NCBI GenBank assembly: GCA_963838495.1
Contig: CAWIRC010000001.1
Span: 1-64,000 of the forward strand
Reading direction: 5' to 3'
DNA: 64,000 nucleotides
Source: JBEKIK01 sp963838495
GTDB lineage: Bacteria; Planctomycetota; Planctomycetia; Pirellulales; Thermoguttaceae
Shown here: positions 51,610 to 62,400 of the stretch, piece after piece
Layout: each line of letters begins with the position of its first letter
Numbering within the stretch: the first letter of the stretch is position 1
Translations under genes and position numbers: made by a program
Notes under the pieces: generated by a model
Told to the model about the DNA's origin: nothing
The model's database searches: none
Seen by the model: only the letters and a program-made list of their open reading frames with translations

Positions 51610-54403
51610 CGTGACAATCCCGATTTCGTCCGAAAACACGGCCGAGGGCACGGTTTCAACTACATCGCTCATCTTTACACAGGCAAATTGGTACGTGGCG
51701 CAGGTCGTGACAGTAACGGGCGTGCCCGACCATTTTACCGACGGAAATCAACTTTACAATATTATTACGGGCGCCGCGAAAACATCCGATCCCCTTTACA
51801 GCGGCTTGAATCCCGCCAACGTGTCGGTGACCAATATCGATGTCAACATTCCCGGGATTATCGTCACCCCGGCAACAACGCCGCTGATTACAAGCGAGAA
51901 CGGCCTTTCTACGACTTTCACAGTAAAACTGAACACCCGGCCAAGCGACTCGGTAACAATCGACCTGAGCAGTTCGAACACCGCCGAGGGAACAATCGAC
52001 ATATCGTCGCTTATGTTCGACGCAAGCAACTGGAACACGGAGCAGACCGTCACGGTGACCGGGCATGACGATGGGCCGGACATTACCGATAATGTGAACT
52101 ACAACATCATTTTTGACCAGGTGTCAAGCGGAGATTCACATTACAACGGCATGCATGTGGCGGACGTGCCCGTGCTGAATGTCGCCAACGACGCGGCAGG
52201 CATCAGCGTGATTCCTGTCACCCCGTTGACCACAACCGAGGCCGGCGGACAAGCCAAATTCATGGTCTTCTTGAACAAAGCGCCCACGGCAAGCGTGACC
52301 ATCGACCTGGGCAGCTCAGACTTGACCGAGGGGACGATCGACGAAACGGCGCTCACTTTTACCTGTACCGATCCAAACGCCGCTGACTATTACTCCAAAC
52401 CGCAGATTGTAACCATCACGGGGCTGTCCGACAACATCGTCAACGGCAATATCGCGTATACGATAAATTTCACGCAGGCCGTTAGCGGCGATCCGGCTTA
52501 CAGTGGCTTGCAACCTTCGCCCTTGTCGCTGACCAACACTGACATCGACATCTTCAACAAAATCTACGTCACTACGGACGACGATATACTGTCTCCGGAT
52601 GCCAACACTTCGTCGATCGAAAACCTATATCTGCATCACGGTAGCGACGGCATATCGCTCCGCGAGGCCATTCTGGCCGCCAACAACACGCCCAATGCCG
52701 CAGGAGGGCCGGATCACATTTACTTCGCCATTCCAGGATCTGGAGTGCATACAATTACGATCACCACGGATTCGCCGTTGCCCGACATTTCTGGCGCCGT
52801 GGTTATCGATGGTTATACGCAGCCGAGCGCTTCTGCCAACAGCCTTGCGACCGGTGATAATGCGGTGATCTTGATAGAACTGAAAGGCGCTAGCGCCGGC
52901 ACTGGCGCCAACGGCCTGACGCTGGCCGCCGGTTCCAGCGGCAGCACCATTTGCGGACTGGCCATCGACAGCTTCAACGGCAGCGGCATCAAAGTGATTT
53001 CCAACAACAACGCCATAACCGGGAACTTCTTGGGCACTGATCCCGGCGGCGCCGCCACTCTTATAGGCAACGGATACGGAATATATGTAACAGGAGCCAA
53101 CAACACCATCGGCGGTGCCTCCGCCGATGAGCGCAATCTTATATCGGGTAACACCACCGGAATCTGCATCTACGGCGCCCCAGCCATGGGGAACATGATC
53201 CAGGGCAACTATATCGGTACAAACGCAGCCGGGACCGGGGCCCTGGCAAACGGCACCGGCATTCTGGCCGATCAATTGACGAATCTTACTATCGGCGGCA
53301 CGGCAAGCGGAGACAGCAACCTCATCGCCTTCAATTCCGGCGTGGGAGTTAGCGTCTCCAGTGCTTCGGTCGGCGTGCAAATACTGGGGAATTCAATCTG
53401 CTCCAACGCCGGACTAGGGATTGACCTGGTGTCGGCCGGCGACGCGCAGAGCGGTCCGCTTAAAGGCGTTACCTCGAACGATACCGGCGACGCCGACACC
53501 GGGGCGAACAATTTGCAGAACTACCCGCTGCTCAGTTATGCCACGATCCTGGACAACACCATTGTTATTCACGGCTCTTTGAACAGCACGGCAAACACCG
53601 CCTACCGCATCGAGGTCTTTGCCAACGACACGGCCGACGGAACAGGATATGGCCAAGGCCAGTACTATTTGGGCAGCTTCAACGTCACCACCGACAGTTC
53701 CGGAAACGTTAATTTCGACAACTGCGGCGGCGCCAATGTCTTTAACGTGATCGTTGCCGCGGGCGAGAAAATTTCGGCGACAGCCACGAACCTTACGACC
53801 AAGGACACGTCGGAATTCGCCCTCTGCGATACCGCCGTCGCCCCGGCGATTAGCGTGTCGCCCACGAGCGGTTTGATCACGGACAAAAGCGGGCAGCAAG
53901 CGACATTCACCGTGTCGCTGGCAAACACGCCCGCCGCCGAAGTGGACGTCACCGTGAGCACTTCGAGCATTTATCAGGGGATGATTGTAAGCGGTTCGGA
54001 CCTGGTTTCATCGATCACGCTTCACTTGACCGCCGCCAACAATTACTCGCAGAGCGTCACCGTGCAAGGCGTCAACGACGGCCTTGGCACCCAGGTGGAG
54101 GGCAATGTCCTTTACACCATCGCCACCGCCGCGGCCACGAGCGCCGATCTGAACTACAACGGCCTCAATGCCGCCGACGTATCGGTCACCAACAACAACA
54201 CCAATACTTACAGTACGATCTGGGTGACTACGAACCAAGACGTAGACAACGTAACGGACGCATTAGGCGATCCAATACCGAACTATAACCTCGCTCAACT
54301 GTTCTATTACCACGGGCACGGAGGGCATTTCGCTCCGCGAGGCGATAAACGCCGCCAACAACTCTGCCAATTACGTCGATTCGAAGGGCAAAGCCACAAA
54401 TGA
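51446..54403 (+). CDS. Giant gene 1, segment 4: Calx-beta-like repeats and beta-helix
   Basis: Three Calx-beta-like units in a row (51480-52550) with the core SVTIDLGSSDLTEGTIDETA and NWYVAQVVTVTGVPDHFTDG. A SLREA block follows at 52650, then a beta-helix to about 53400 and a Fn3-like domain. Another Calx-beta-like unit (PAAEVDVTVSTSSIYQGMIV) precedes the loss of frame near 54320. Unlike the second giant gene, no lectin-like insert is present in these units. Confidence 0.75.
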   Translation: MLNRTLLPNAPGITVSLVSGQNQNPTVDPPSDLKTTEDGGTAQFSVVLNSAPLYDVTIPISSENTAEGTVSTTSLIFTQANWYVAQVVTVTGVPDHFTDGNQLYNIITGAAKTSDPLYSGLNPANVSVTNIDVNIPGIIVTPATTPLITSENGLSTTFTVKLNTRPSDSVTIDLSSSNTAEGTIDISSLMFDASNWNTEQTVTVTGHDDGPDITDNVNYNIIFDQVSSGDSHYNGMHVADVPVLNVANDAAGISVIPVTPLTTTEAGGQAKFMVFLNKAPTASVTIDLGSSDLTEGTIDETALTFTCTDPNAADYYSKPQIVTITGLSDNIVNGNIAYTINFTQAVSGDPAYSGLQPSPLSLTNTDIDIFNKIYVTTDDDILSPDANTSSIENLYLHHGSDGISLREAILAANNTPNAAGGPDHIYFAIPGSGVHTITITTDSPLPDISGAVVIDGYTQPSASANSLATGDNAVILIELKGASAGTGANGLTLAAGSSGSTICGLAIDSFNGSGIKVISNNNAITGNFLGTDPGGAATLIGNGYGIYVTGANNTIGGASADERNLISGNTTGICIYGAPAMGNMIQGNYIGTNAAGTGALANGTGILADQLTNLTIGGTASGDSNLIAFNSGVGVSVSSASVGVQILGNSICSNAGLGIDLVSAGDAQSGPLKGVTSNDTGDADTGANNLQNYPLLSYATILDNTIVIHGSLNSTANTAYRIEVFANDTADGTGYGQGQYYLGSFNVTTDSSGNVNFDNCGGANVFNVIVAAGEKISATATNLTTKDTSEFALCDTAVAPAISVSPTSGLITDKSGQQATFTVSLANTPAAEVDVTVSTSSIYQGMIVSGSDLVSSITLHLTAANNYSQSVTVQGVNDGLGTQVEGNVLYTIATAAATSADLNYNGLNAADVSVTNNNTNTYSTIWVTTNQDVDNVTDALGDPIPNYNLAQLFYYHGHGGHFAPRGDKRRQQLCQLRRFEGQSHK

Positions 54404-54458
54404 TTGCATTGATTTCAATCTTCCCGTCGGTTCACGCACGATCAGCGCAACTTCGCAG

Positions 54459-57083
54459 TTGCCGAACATTACGGATGCCGTGACTATTGACGGAACGACC
54501 AATCCGGGCTTTGCCGGCACGCCGATTGTGGAAATCAACGGCGCCGGCGCCGGTGACGGCGCCATCGGCATCAATATCAGAATTTCCGGGAATACCATAC
54601 GCGGGCTGGTCATAAACCGCTTCAGCAGAGATGGCATCTGGATGACGAATAGCTTCAACACGGTGGTGGGCTGTTACATAGGCACCGACGTAACGGGCAC
54701 CGTGGCTCTGGCAAACAGCTACTATACTTCCGGCGTACATGTGGCCTTATACGTGGCTTCAAACGGAAACACCATAGGCGGAACCGCGGCCGCGGATCGA
54801 AATATCATTGCCGGCAACGCATCCGTGGGAATACGGATCGACGGCAACAACAACACTATCATCGGGAACTATATCGGAGTGGACAGCACGGGAGAAACGG
54901 CCCTGGGAAACGGCGACGTAGGGATATTAATCGCCGGCGGATATAGCGGGAACATCATCGGTGGCACGGCACCCGGCTCGTGCAACGTGATCTCGGGCAA
55001 TGCGACGTATGGCATCGACGACATGGGACCGAACACCACTATCCAAGGGAATTACATAGGCGTGAGCGCCTCCGGTCTGCGTGCAATCGGAAACGGAAGC
55101 AGCGGCATCTACATTGAATCCTGGAGTGAGAACAACATCATCGGCGGTACGGCCGACGGGGCCGGCAATATCATCGCCTACAACGGAGGCAGTGGCGTCA
55201 GGGCGGTCAGCGGCCATACCGATGGTGCGGGCAACGCCATCCTATCGAACTGGATCTATTCCAACACCGGGCTGGGTATCGATTTGGGCGGCGACGGCGT
55301 TACCGCCAATGACCTGGGTGACGCCGATTCCGGAGCGAACCATTTGCAGAATTTCCCCGAATTGCTCGGTGTCGCCACAAATGGAACCCGGGTGAACATA
55401 CAAGGCACCCTGAACAGTACCGCAGGACACACTTTCCGCATCGAGTTCTTTGCCAACGACAGCCCGGATTCGAGAGGTTACGGCCAGGGGCAGTATTATC
55501 TGGGCTCCACTGAAATCCCAACGGACAGCGCCGGCATTGCGAGCTTCTTGACGACCCTTACGACCGGCGTGGCGGCCGGAAAATCCATAAGCGCCACGGT
55601 GACCGACCTGACGACCAACGACACCTCGGAGTTCGCGCAGGTTGCCACGGCAAAAGCCCCCGCGATCATCGCGACCAACGCCGACAATGGGGCGGTCCTG
55701 ACTTCCGCCGACAAGTTGAGAACCTCCGAAGACGGAGCGTCGGTGCAGTTCAACGTGGCGCTCAACGCTCCGCCGACCTCGAATGTGACCATTACCATTC
55801 ATTCCAGCAGCAGCGAAGGCGCGGTTTTGCCCAATTCAACGACTTTGATTTTCACGCCTTTGAACTGGAACGTGCCGCAAACAGTAACTGTCACCGGCGT
55901 GATGGATTATGTAACCGACGGGGACGCGCCTTACACTGTAAATCTGAATCGGGGTGCGTGCAACGACCACATTTATGACGACCTGGGCATGGCGGCAGTA
56001 TCGCTCTTAAACATCGACCACGTAAATCGCGCACCTGTGTTGACGGTTCCAGCCAAACAGACCACGAACACCTATGTTATATTCTCGCCGGCAGCCCAAA
56101 GCGAAATAAGCATCGCAGACACGGACGCCGGAACCAATCCCATACAGGTGCGGTTAACGGCGACGAACGGACTACTGACGTTGGGAAGCACTGCCGGGTT
56201 GAACTTCCTGACCGGCACCGGCTCGGGCGATTCCAATTTGGAGTTCCTTGGCTCGGTGGCTGCCGTCAACGCGGCTTTAAAGGGGATGACGTTCGCACCC
56301 TCTTCCTCGACCGGAAATCTCGAGATTACCGTTAACGATCAGGGTAATTCTGGCTCGGGAGGCGATCAGTCAACTACGGCAGACATCGAGATTGACACGG
56401 TAAATATGCGCCGGTCATCGACTTCGCAGACGAAGCTGGCGCCGCCCTGCTTGTCGCCTGTTGTTCCGCTGCCGCCTGCACCAACTCCGCCTGCCCCGCC
56501 CGGGAATCCAACTTACACCAATCCGAATTTCATACACCCCGCAGAGCAAGGCGTCCAGGCTCTTCGGGACGAGCCGGCCAGTGAAGGTAAAACACTTGCG
56601 CGGAGCATCGTCGGTATGCCGCTGGGCAACCCTCGGTCGGGAAAGAACGCCTCGTTCAATGCGTACGCCGATTATTTGGCCTCACACGATAGATTGCAAG
56701 CCATCGCCATCCAACCGATAGTTCCAAAACTAAACAACTCGGATTACTCGCTGCAGTCGGTCATCGACATGCAACTGTTGTTAAAGGAGATGAAGGCGGT
56801 CGTCGCTCAAAGCGAGACGCTGCCCTGGCTCAGCAAGATCAACGTGGGCACGGCCATCGGCATAAGCGCAGGCCTGGGGGCCGGATATATCGTGATGGCC
56901 TTCCGCTGGGGCGCTTTAATAACGAGCGGTTTGGCGACTACGTTTCCCCTGTGGCAGTGGATCGATCCTTTGCCGATTCTGGAATCATCGAAAAATAAAT
57001 CTGACAACCAGAAAGACTTCGGGGAAAACGAGCAGAACCTGGATTCCCAAGGGAATGAAAGTCTGGAGTCGATAGTATCTTAA
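54459..57083 (+). CDS. Giant gene 1, segment 5: beta-helix, cadherin-like domain, membrane tail
   Basis: Sense begins near 54320 (GISLREAINAANNSANYVD). Beta-helix 54500-55270, Fn3-like domain, Calx-beta-like unit (55690-56030), then a cadherin-like domain (VRLTATNGLLTLGSTAGLNF, SVAAVNAALKGMTFAPSSST), a proline-rich linker (PVVPLPPAPTPPAPPGNP) and a C-terminal hydrophobic segment at about 56830-56970 (GTAIGISAGLGAGYIVMAFR, then FPLWQWIDPLPIL). This tail is characteristic of planctomycete giant proteins and probably anchors them. Stop at 57081-57083. Confidence 0.8.
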   Translation: MPNITDAVTIDGTTNPGFAGTPIVEINGAGAGDGAIGINIRISGNTIRGLVINRFSRDGIWMTNSFNTVVGCYIGTDVTGTVALANSYYTSGVHVALYVASNGNTIGGTAAADRNIIAGNASVGIRIDGNNNTIIGNYIGVDSTGETALGNGDVGILIAGGYSGNIIGGTAPGSCNVISGNATYGIDDMGPNTTIQGNYIGVSASGLRAIGNGSSGIYIESWSENNIIGGTADGAGNIIAYNGGSGVRAVSGHTDGAGNAILSNWIYSNTGLGIDLGGDGVTANDLGDADSGANHLQNFPELLGVATNGTRVNIQGTLNSTAGHTFRIEFFANDSPDSRGYGQGQYYLGSTEIPTDSAGIASFLTTLTTGVAAGKSISATVTDLTTNDTSEFAQVATAKAPAIIATNADNGAVLTSADKLRTSEDGASVQFNVALNAPPTSNVTITIHSSSSEGAVLPNSTTLIFTPLNWNVPQTVTVTGVMDYVTDGDAPYTVNLNRGACNDHIYDDLGMAAVSLLNIDHVNRAPVLTVPAKQTTNTYVIFSPAAQSEISIADTDAGTNPIQVRLTATNGLLTLGSTAGLNFLTGTGSGDSNLEFLGSVAAVNAALKGMTFAPSSSTGNLEITVNDQGNSGSGGDQSTTADIEIDTVNMRRSSTSQTKLAPPCLSPVVPLPPAPTPPAPPGNPTYTNPNFIHPAEQGVQALRDEPASEGKTLARSIVGMPLGNPRSGKNASFNAYADYLASHDRLQAIAIQPIVPKLNNSDYSLQSVIDMQLLLKEMKAVVAQSETLPWLSKINVGTAIGISAGLGAGYIVMAFRWGALITSGLATTFPLWQWIDPLPILESSKNKSDNQKDFGENEQNLDSQGNESLESIVS

Positions 57084-57327
57084 AAAACCGAGAATTTGCG
57101 AACTATGCCCCAATGCACATCGGGTTCTTGCGCCCCTTCATGGTGCTATGCGATCCCCGGCCTTAGTATATAACAACCAAAATGATTTAAGTGACATTTA
57201 GGCTTTGGGGGGATAAATTCCTTACGACCCGATGTTAATCTGTTATGTTTTTGCAGTACTTCCGGCAATCCCAAAAAACACGCATATTGATTATAGTTTC
57301 TCATTTTGAGATTTTATAGTATCTATT

Positions 57328-58362
57328 GGTCTTGTCGAACTATTCATGCGTTCAGTACGTAAAACAAGGAGGAACCTAACAACACAAACGTCATGAAAGG
57401 AGTTTCGACATGGCCGGGACACGCAAAGGTACGTATAAAATAACAAATTGGAGAAAATACAACGAGTCTCTCGTTAAGCGGGGGTCGATTACCTTCTGGT
57501 TTAACGAGGACACGATTGACAAATGGCATCACAACAATGCGAAACCCAAGGTTGGACACCCTTTTGTCTTCAGCGATACGGCAATCGAGTGTATGCTCGT
57601 TTTGCGAGAGCTTTTTCAATTGCCCTATCGCCAAACGGAAGGATTGGGAAAATCGCTTGCCGAACTGATGGAAGTAATCATTGATATACCGGATTATACG
57701 TCGTTGGCCAAGCGAGCAGCGAAAATGGCTATATTGCTGGAAGTTAGAAAACATACCGGCCCGATCGACGTGGTTGTAGACAGCACCGGGCTTAAGGTTT
57801 TCGGCGAAGGCGAATGGAAAATGCGTAAGCATGGCAAAACGAAACGTCGTTTCTGGCGAAAGTTGCATTTGGCGATCAATCCGGATACGCATGAGATCGT
57901 GGCGGAAACCATGACGGAAAATAGTTGCGATGACGCCGGCCAAACGGACAACCTGTTGGATCAAGTCCACTCGCCGGTTGAAAAATTGTATGGCGACGGA
58001 GCTTACGATCAACGAAAGGTTTACAGAACGTTGAAAAAACGCGGGATAAAGGCAATCATCCCGCCGCGACGCAACGCGAAGATTTCGCGACACGGAAATT
58101 CTCGTGGCCGTCCTCTGGCACGGGACTTGGCGATTCGAGAAATCCGCCGCCACGGCCGCAGGCACTGGAAAGAGCGAGTCGGCTACCATCGCCGCAGCCT
58201 TTCGGAAACAGCCATGTATCGAATGAAATGTTGCTTCGGCGACCATTTGAAAAACCGTTTGATTCAAAATCAAAAAACAGAAACACGACTAAGATCTAAA
58301 ATCCTTAACAAATACACCCACCTCGGACTTCCTTTGTTCGAGTGGAATTAGTCAACAAGACC
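57328..58362 (+). mobile_element. IS5-family (IS903-type) insertion sequence
   Basis: 1035 bp. Terminal inverted repeats begin GGTCTTGTCGA at the left and, as complement, GGTCTTGTTGA at the right. It is flanked by a perfect 9-bp target duplication GTATCTATT (57319-57327 and 58363-58371). The uninterrupted target is preserved upstream of giant gene 1 at about 45476 (TATAGTATCTATTTAATG). One intact transposase gene. It appears complete and recent. Confidence 0.95.
57410..58351 (+). CDS. IS5-family transposase
   Basis: 313 residues, ATG with AAGGAG upstream. DDE motifs: IDVVVDSTGLKVFGEGEWKM (Asp), LYGDGAYDQRKVYRTLKKRG (Asp) and the Y(2)R(3)E(6)K signature in GYHRRSLSETAMYRMKCCFG (Glu). Length and end-to-end reading match active IS903-type transposases. 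No frameshift or stop. Confidence 0.93.
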   Translation: MAGTRKGTYKITNWRKYNESLVKRGSITFWFNEDTIDKWHHNNAKPKVGHPFVFSDTAIECMLVLRELFQLPYRQTEGLGKSLAELMEVIIDIPDYTSLAKRAAKMAILLEVRKHTGPIDVVVDSTGLKVFGEGEWKMRKHGKTKRRFWRKLHLAINPDTHEIVAETMTENSCDDAGQTDNLLDQVHSPVEKLYGDGAYDQRKVYRTLKKRGIKAIIPPRRNAKISRHGNSRGRPLARDLAIREIRRHGRRHWKERVGYHRRSLSETAMYRMKCCFGDHLKNRLIQNQKTETRLRSKILNKYTHLGLPLFEWN

Positions 58363-58563
58363 GTATCTATTTATTAATGTGGGGAGTAGTGTTCTCTTAT
58401 CGCACGCGCCATTCTGGGGCGACAGACTAGATTACCAGGAGAATATACACTTATCGCAAAACGGCAAAGATCGGCCGCGTGAAGTTCCCGCAACAACTTA
58501 TTTACTGCCCCCTAACTTGTAATAAGCATCCACTCTACTCAATACCTTGCCCCGCTATTCCAC

Positions 58564-59477
58564 ATGCTCAAAAGTATTTTTTACCGCAGTTGCGCCCTGG
58601 TCAGCGAAGTAGAAGATACTCTACGGCATTTGTATCGATGGCATCGCACATGGTCCACTCCGCCGCGCGATCGCCTGCCGGACATGTATGCCCTGGAAGA
58701 CCGGGTGCTGTTCAGCGTCGCGCCGATCGTTAAAGCCGCGGCATTGCAGGCAGGCGCCGGCGGGAGCCAAACGGCATCGGCATCCTTGCTGACCCCCCAG
58801 ACCACTCCCATGCCCATCGCAGATCAGTCCTCGCTCGCCGTGCATCGAGGCCATGCGGGGCAAGACGCTCAAAAGATGCTGAAAACCTCGTCTATCCAGT
58901 ACAACAGCACAATCGCCTCTTCCTGGAACAATCTCCGGGCCAGGCACAACTCTCACCATTCTCACCATGCACACCCGGCGGGGACTGATCGGCACGCCGA
59001 TTTCGCAATCATCGACGACAGCCTGCAAAACCTGGATCAACTTATACGCTCATTGAATCCGAACACCGAGGTTTGTTTATTCGATCATCAGAAAGAATCG
59101 CCCACCGAGGTGTTAAGCAGGGTTTACAATTGGGCAAAAACCAAGCATGTCAAACTGGATTCCGTCTCCATTTTGTCGCACGGCGTTTCCGGGAGTTTTG
59201 TCCTGGGAAACCAGTGGCTGTCGTCGTCCAATATGGGGGAATTCACGGAGGCCTGGAAGCGCCTTGGGGCCGTGATGTCGCGGGGCGGAAGCATCGACAT
59301 CTTCGGCTGCAACGTGGCCCAGGGACCGGACGGACAGAAATTGATCAATGACATCGGACGCCTAAGCGGCGCCGCCGTGTATGCCTCGGTGGACGATACC
59401 GGCCGGGGCGGGAATTGGGCATTGGAAGCGGCCTCGACGACCGCCGTTGCCTCGGCCTGGCATAATCCGCTTAATAC
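58564..59477. repeat. Shared N-terminal module of the giant genes, copy 2
   Basis: Copy of 45673-46586 with no difference that I can see. After CTTAATAC the sequence becomes unrelated. Confidence 0.85.
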
Positions 59478-62400
59478 GCACATACTACAGCAGTGGAAAT
59501 ATGAACTCGCTCCGGGGATTACTGTAACTCCGACCTCCGGACTGATTACGACCGAGTCGGGCGGGATGGTGCAGTTCACAGTAGTGCTCGATTCCGCCCC
59601 CACGGCCGACGTGGTAATCGGCATCGGCAGTTCGGACATTACGGAAGGAACGGTCAACAAATCGTCTCTCACCTTCACCAGCGTCAATTGGGCCACGCCC
59701 CAGTCTGTCACCATAACCGGCGTGGACGATTTGCTAAATGACGGCAGCGTTGTCTATTCGATAGTCACTGCCCCGGCCGGCAGTGGCGATCCGATTTATA
59801 ACAACATGAACGCGGACGACGTGTCCGTGACAAACATTGACAATGAACCGGGAGTTACTGTCATACCTGTCACAGGCTTGACCACTACCGAAACCGGCGA
59901 CACGACACAATTCACGGCTGTGCTTAACACGCAGCCAGCGTCCGATGTAACCGTCACCTTCAGCAGCAACGATCTCAGTGAAGGAACGGTCTATACGGAC
60001 AACGTGGGCGACGCCATTGCACACTTGGAATGGGATGTCTGGAATTGGACGCAGGGCTATAACGGATGGCAATACGGCCACTTTGCCAATGGCGATACGA
60101 CTAGTTTTCAACAACTATTTCAGAACGCCAACGGCGTGAATATTCAAGGTTGGAATTATATGCCGGGCAACAACAACGATTGGGCTGTAATTCGATATGT
60201 TGCCCAAGACACGGGTAAATACAATTTCAGCGGCAGCTTCGGCAAGCAGAGTTGGTCCAATTGGGGCGACGGTGTGACAGTGCGCCTATTGCTAAATGGA
60301 CAATTGATCGGGACGCCTCAGGTCATCGCAGGCGGCGACGTCTCGTCATATCCGATCTTGGCCGACGTCGCTATGAAAGCCGGCGATACATTTGATTTTT
60401 GTATCGATCCCGGAACGAATAACAGCGGCGACAACATCAACATTCCCGTACTGGACGTGGCGAAACATACAGGCTCGGTTACCTTCCATACGTCGGATTG
60501 GAACACCCCGCAAACAATTTACGTTATGGGCGTGGACGATTTGGTTGCCGATGGAAATGTCGCTTACAAAGTAACCGGCATTACAGGCAGTTCTGATCCA
60601 ATATACGATACACTTCATACTACGGACATCGATCTGACGAACATCGACAACGACCTGGCCGGGGTGCAGATCATTGAAAGTGGCGGTTCGACGAATGTCA
60701 CCGAGGGCGGGACAACCGACACTTATACCGTGCGCTTGACTTCGCAGCCCACTACCAACGTTGTTGTGACAATCTCGCCCGACGGCCAGTTGCTCGTCTC
60801 CACCCCGGAGCTTACCTTCACTGATGTCAATTGGAAAGATCCGCAGACGGTAACAGTAACGGCGGTCAACGACAGCGACTTGGAAGGCCTGCATACGGGC
60901 ACGATTACGCACTTTGTCGCCAGCAGTGATCCGGTTTACAACAATTTAAGCGCGCCCAGCGTCGTAGCGCATATCACTGATAACGAGGGAATTACCGTTA
61001 CGCCTACCACAGGCTTGATCACTACGGAGGCCGGCGGCACGGCCCAATTCTCAGTGGTCCTCACCAATCAGCCCACGGCTGACGTGATAATCGGCATCAG
61101 CAGTTTTGATACCACCGAAGGCACCGTTTCCACTTCTTCTCTGACCTTTACTCCCGACGATTGGAGTGTCGCTAAAACAGTCACGGTAACCGGCGTGAAT
61201 GATTGGATTATTGACGGGAATATTTCCTATACCATCATCACCGCGCCTGCCGTTAGCTTGGATGCCCGCTACAACAACTCGGATCCCCTTGACGTCTCGG
61301 TGACGAACCTGGACAACGACGTGGCCGGCATTAATATTACGCCTACTAACGGATTGACAACAAGCCAATCCGGAGGCACGGCCCAGTTCACGGCCACGCT
61401 TAATTGCCAGCCGGATTCCGATGTAACCATCCTCTTCGACAGCAGTGATCCGACGGCCGGCACCCTCACTGCTTTGGGCGACGTCATTGCTGATTATGTA
61501 AACGATTATTCGCCGATACAAGGTCGGAACGGATGGTATTATGGCTCATATGACAGCAACCACGTCTTCCACGAACTGACCTGGCAACAGGATATGTTTG
61601 GTTCCGGCCCGGATGTTTATAATTGGCAAAACAGCGGCGGAGTGACTCTTTACCCGGGCGGCCAAGGCGGTAGCCCGTGGAGCGTGGTTCGATACGTCGC
61701 GCAAGAGAATGGCACATATAGATACGAGGGTAATATTGCCAAGCCTGCATGGGCCGCCGATCCCGCCAATCCAGGCAATCACGGCGACGGCCTGATCGGT
61801 CATCTATACCTCAATGGCACCGAGATCGCCACGTATAATATCGGCGGCGATGATGTCGTAGGATTGCCCATCTCCGTGAACGTGGGAATGAAGGCGGGCG
61901 ATGTCCTGGATCTTTACATCGATCCGAAGGCAAGCTATGACGGAGGTTGGGATAGCGCATATTTCCCCGTCTCCGTGCAAAAACTCGCAGACAGGGCCAT
62001 CTTCACCCCGGAGAACTGGAACATTCCGCAAGCGATCATTGTTTCGGGCGTGGACAGCTCCAGTGCTAACGATGTTCCTTACCAAGTAACCGGCGCCGCC
62101 GCTAGCAATGACCCCCATTACAATGGTATTTCCGTGCCCACGGTGAATCTCACCAATATCGCCCATGAAGCGCCCGGCGTCCAGATTGTCGAAAGCAACG
62201 GCCTGACAAACGTGACCGAGGGCGGACGCACCGACACCTATACCGTTCGCTTGACCACGCAGCCTACGGCGGATGTGATTTTGACGATAGACCCGGGCAA
62301 CCAGTTGACCGTTTCGGCGACGACGTTGACCTTCACTTCTTCCAACTGGGATGACCCGAAAACCATTACGGTAACGGCGGTCGATGACGAGGTGGCGGAA

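Larger units (their letters stand above)
45673..57083 (+). other. Giant surface protein gene 1 as a whole, broken by four frameshifts
   Basis: Five overlapping reading frames in order make one coherent protein of about 3800 residues. The sense passes from one frame to the next near 46890, 48535, 51468 and 54320, each by a single small indel. At 48535 a G is missing where NPGADGISLREA is expected, at 54320 a G is extra before the next SLREA block, and at 51468 the break is in a C run. Architecture: LEPRxLL-like motif, DUF4347, alternating beta-helix and Calx-beta-like repeats, cadherin-like domain, proline linker, C-terminal membrane segment. Likely a cell-surface adhesin if expressed. Confidence 0.75.

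Noticed and set aside
46787..55802. Long minus-strand frames opposite giant gene 1 (for example 46787-47737, 47834-48574, 48979-49755, 52625-53380, 55242-55802)
   Set aside because: They mirror GC-rich repeats of the plus-strand gene, have no family resemblance, and the plus strand gives clear domain motifs.
57344..58273. 309-residue minus-strand frame inside the IS5 element
   Set aside because: Shadow of the transposase, whose Y(2)R(3)E(6)K signature is on the plus strand.
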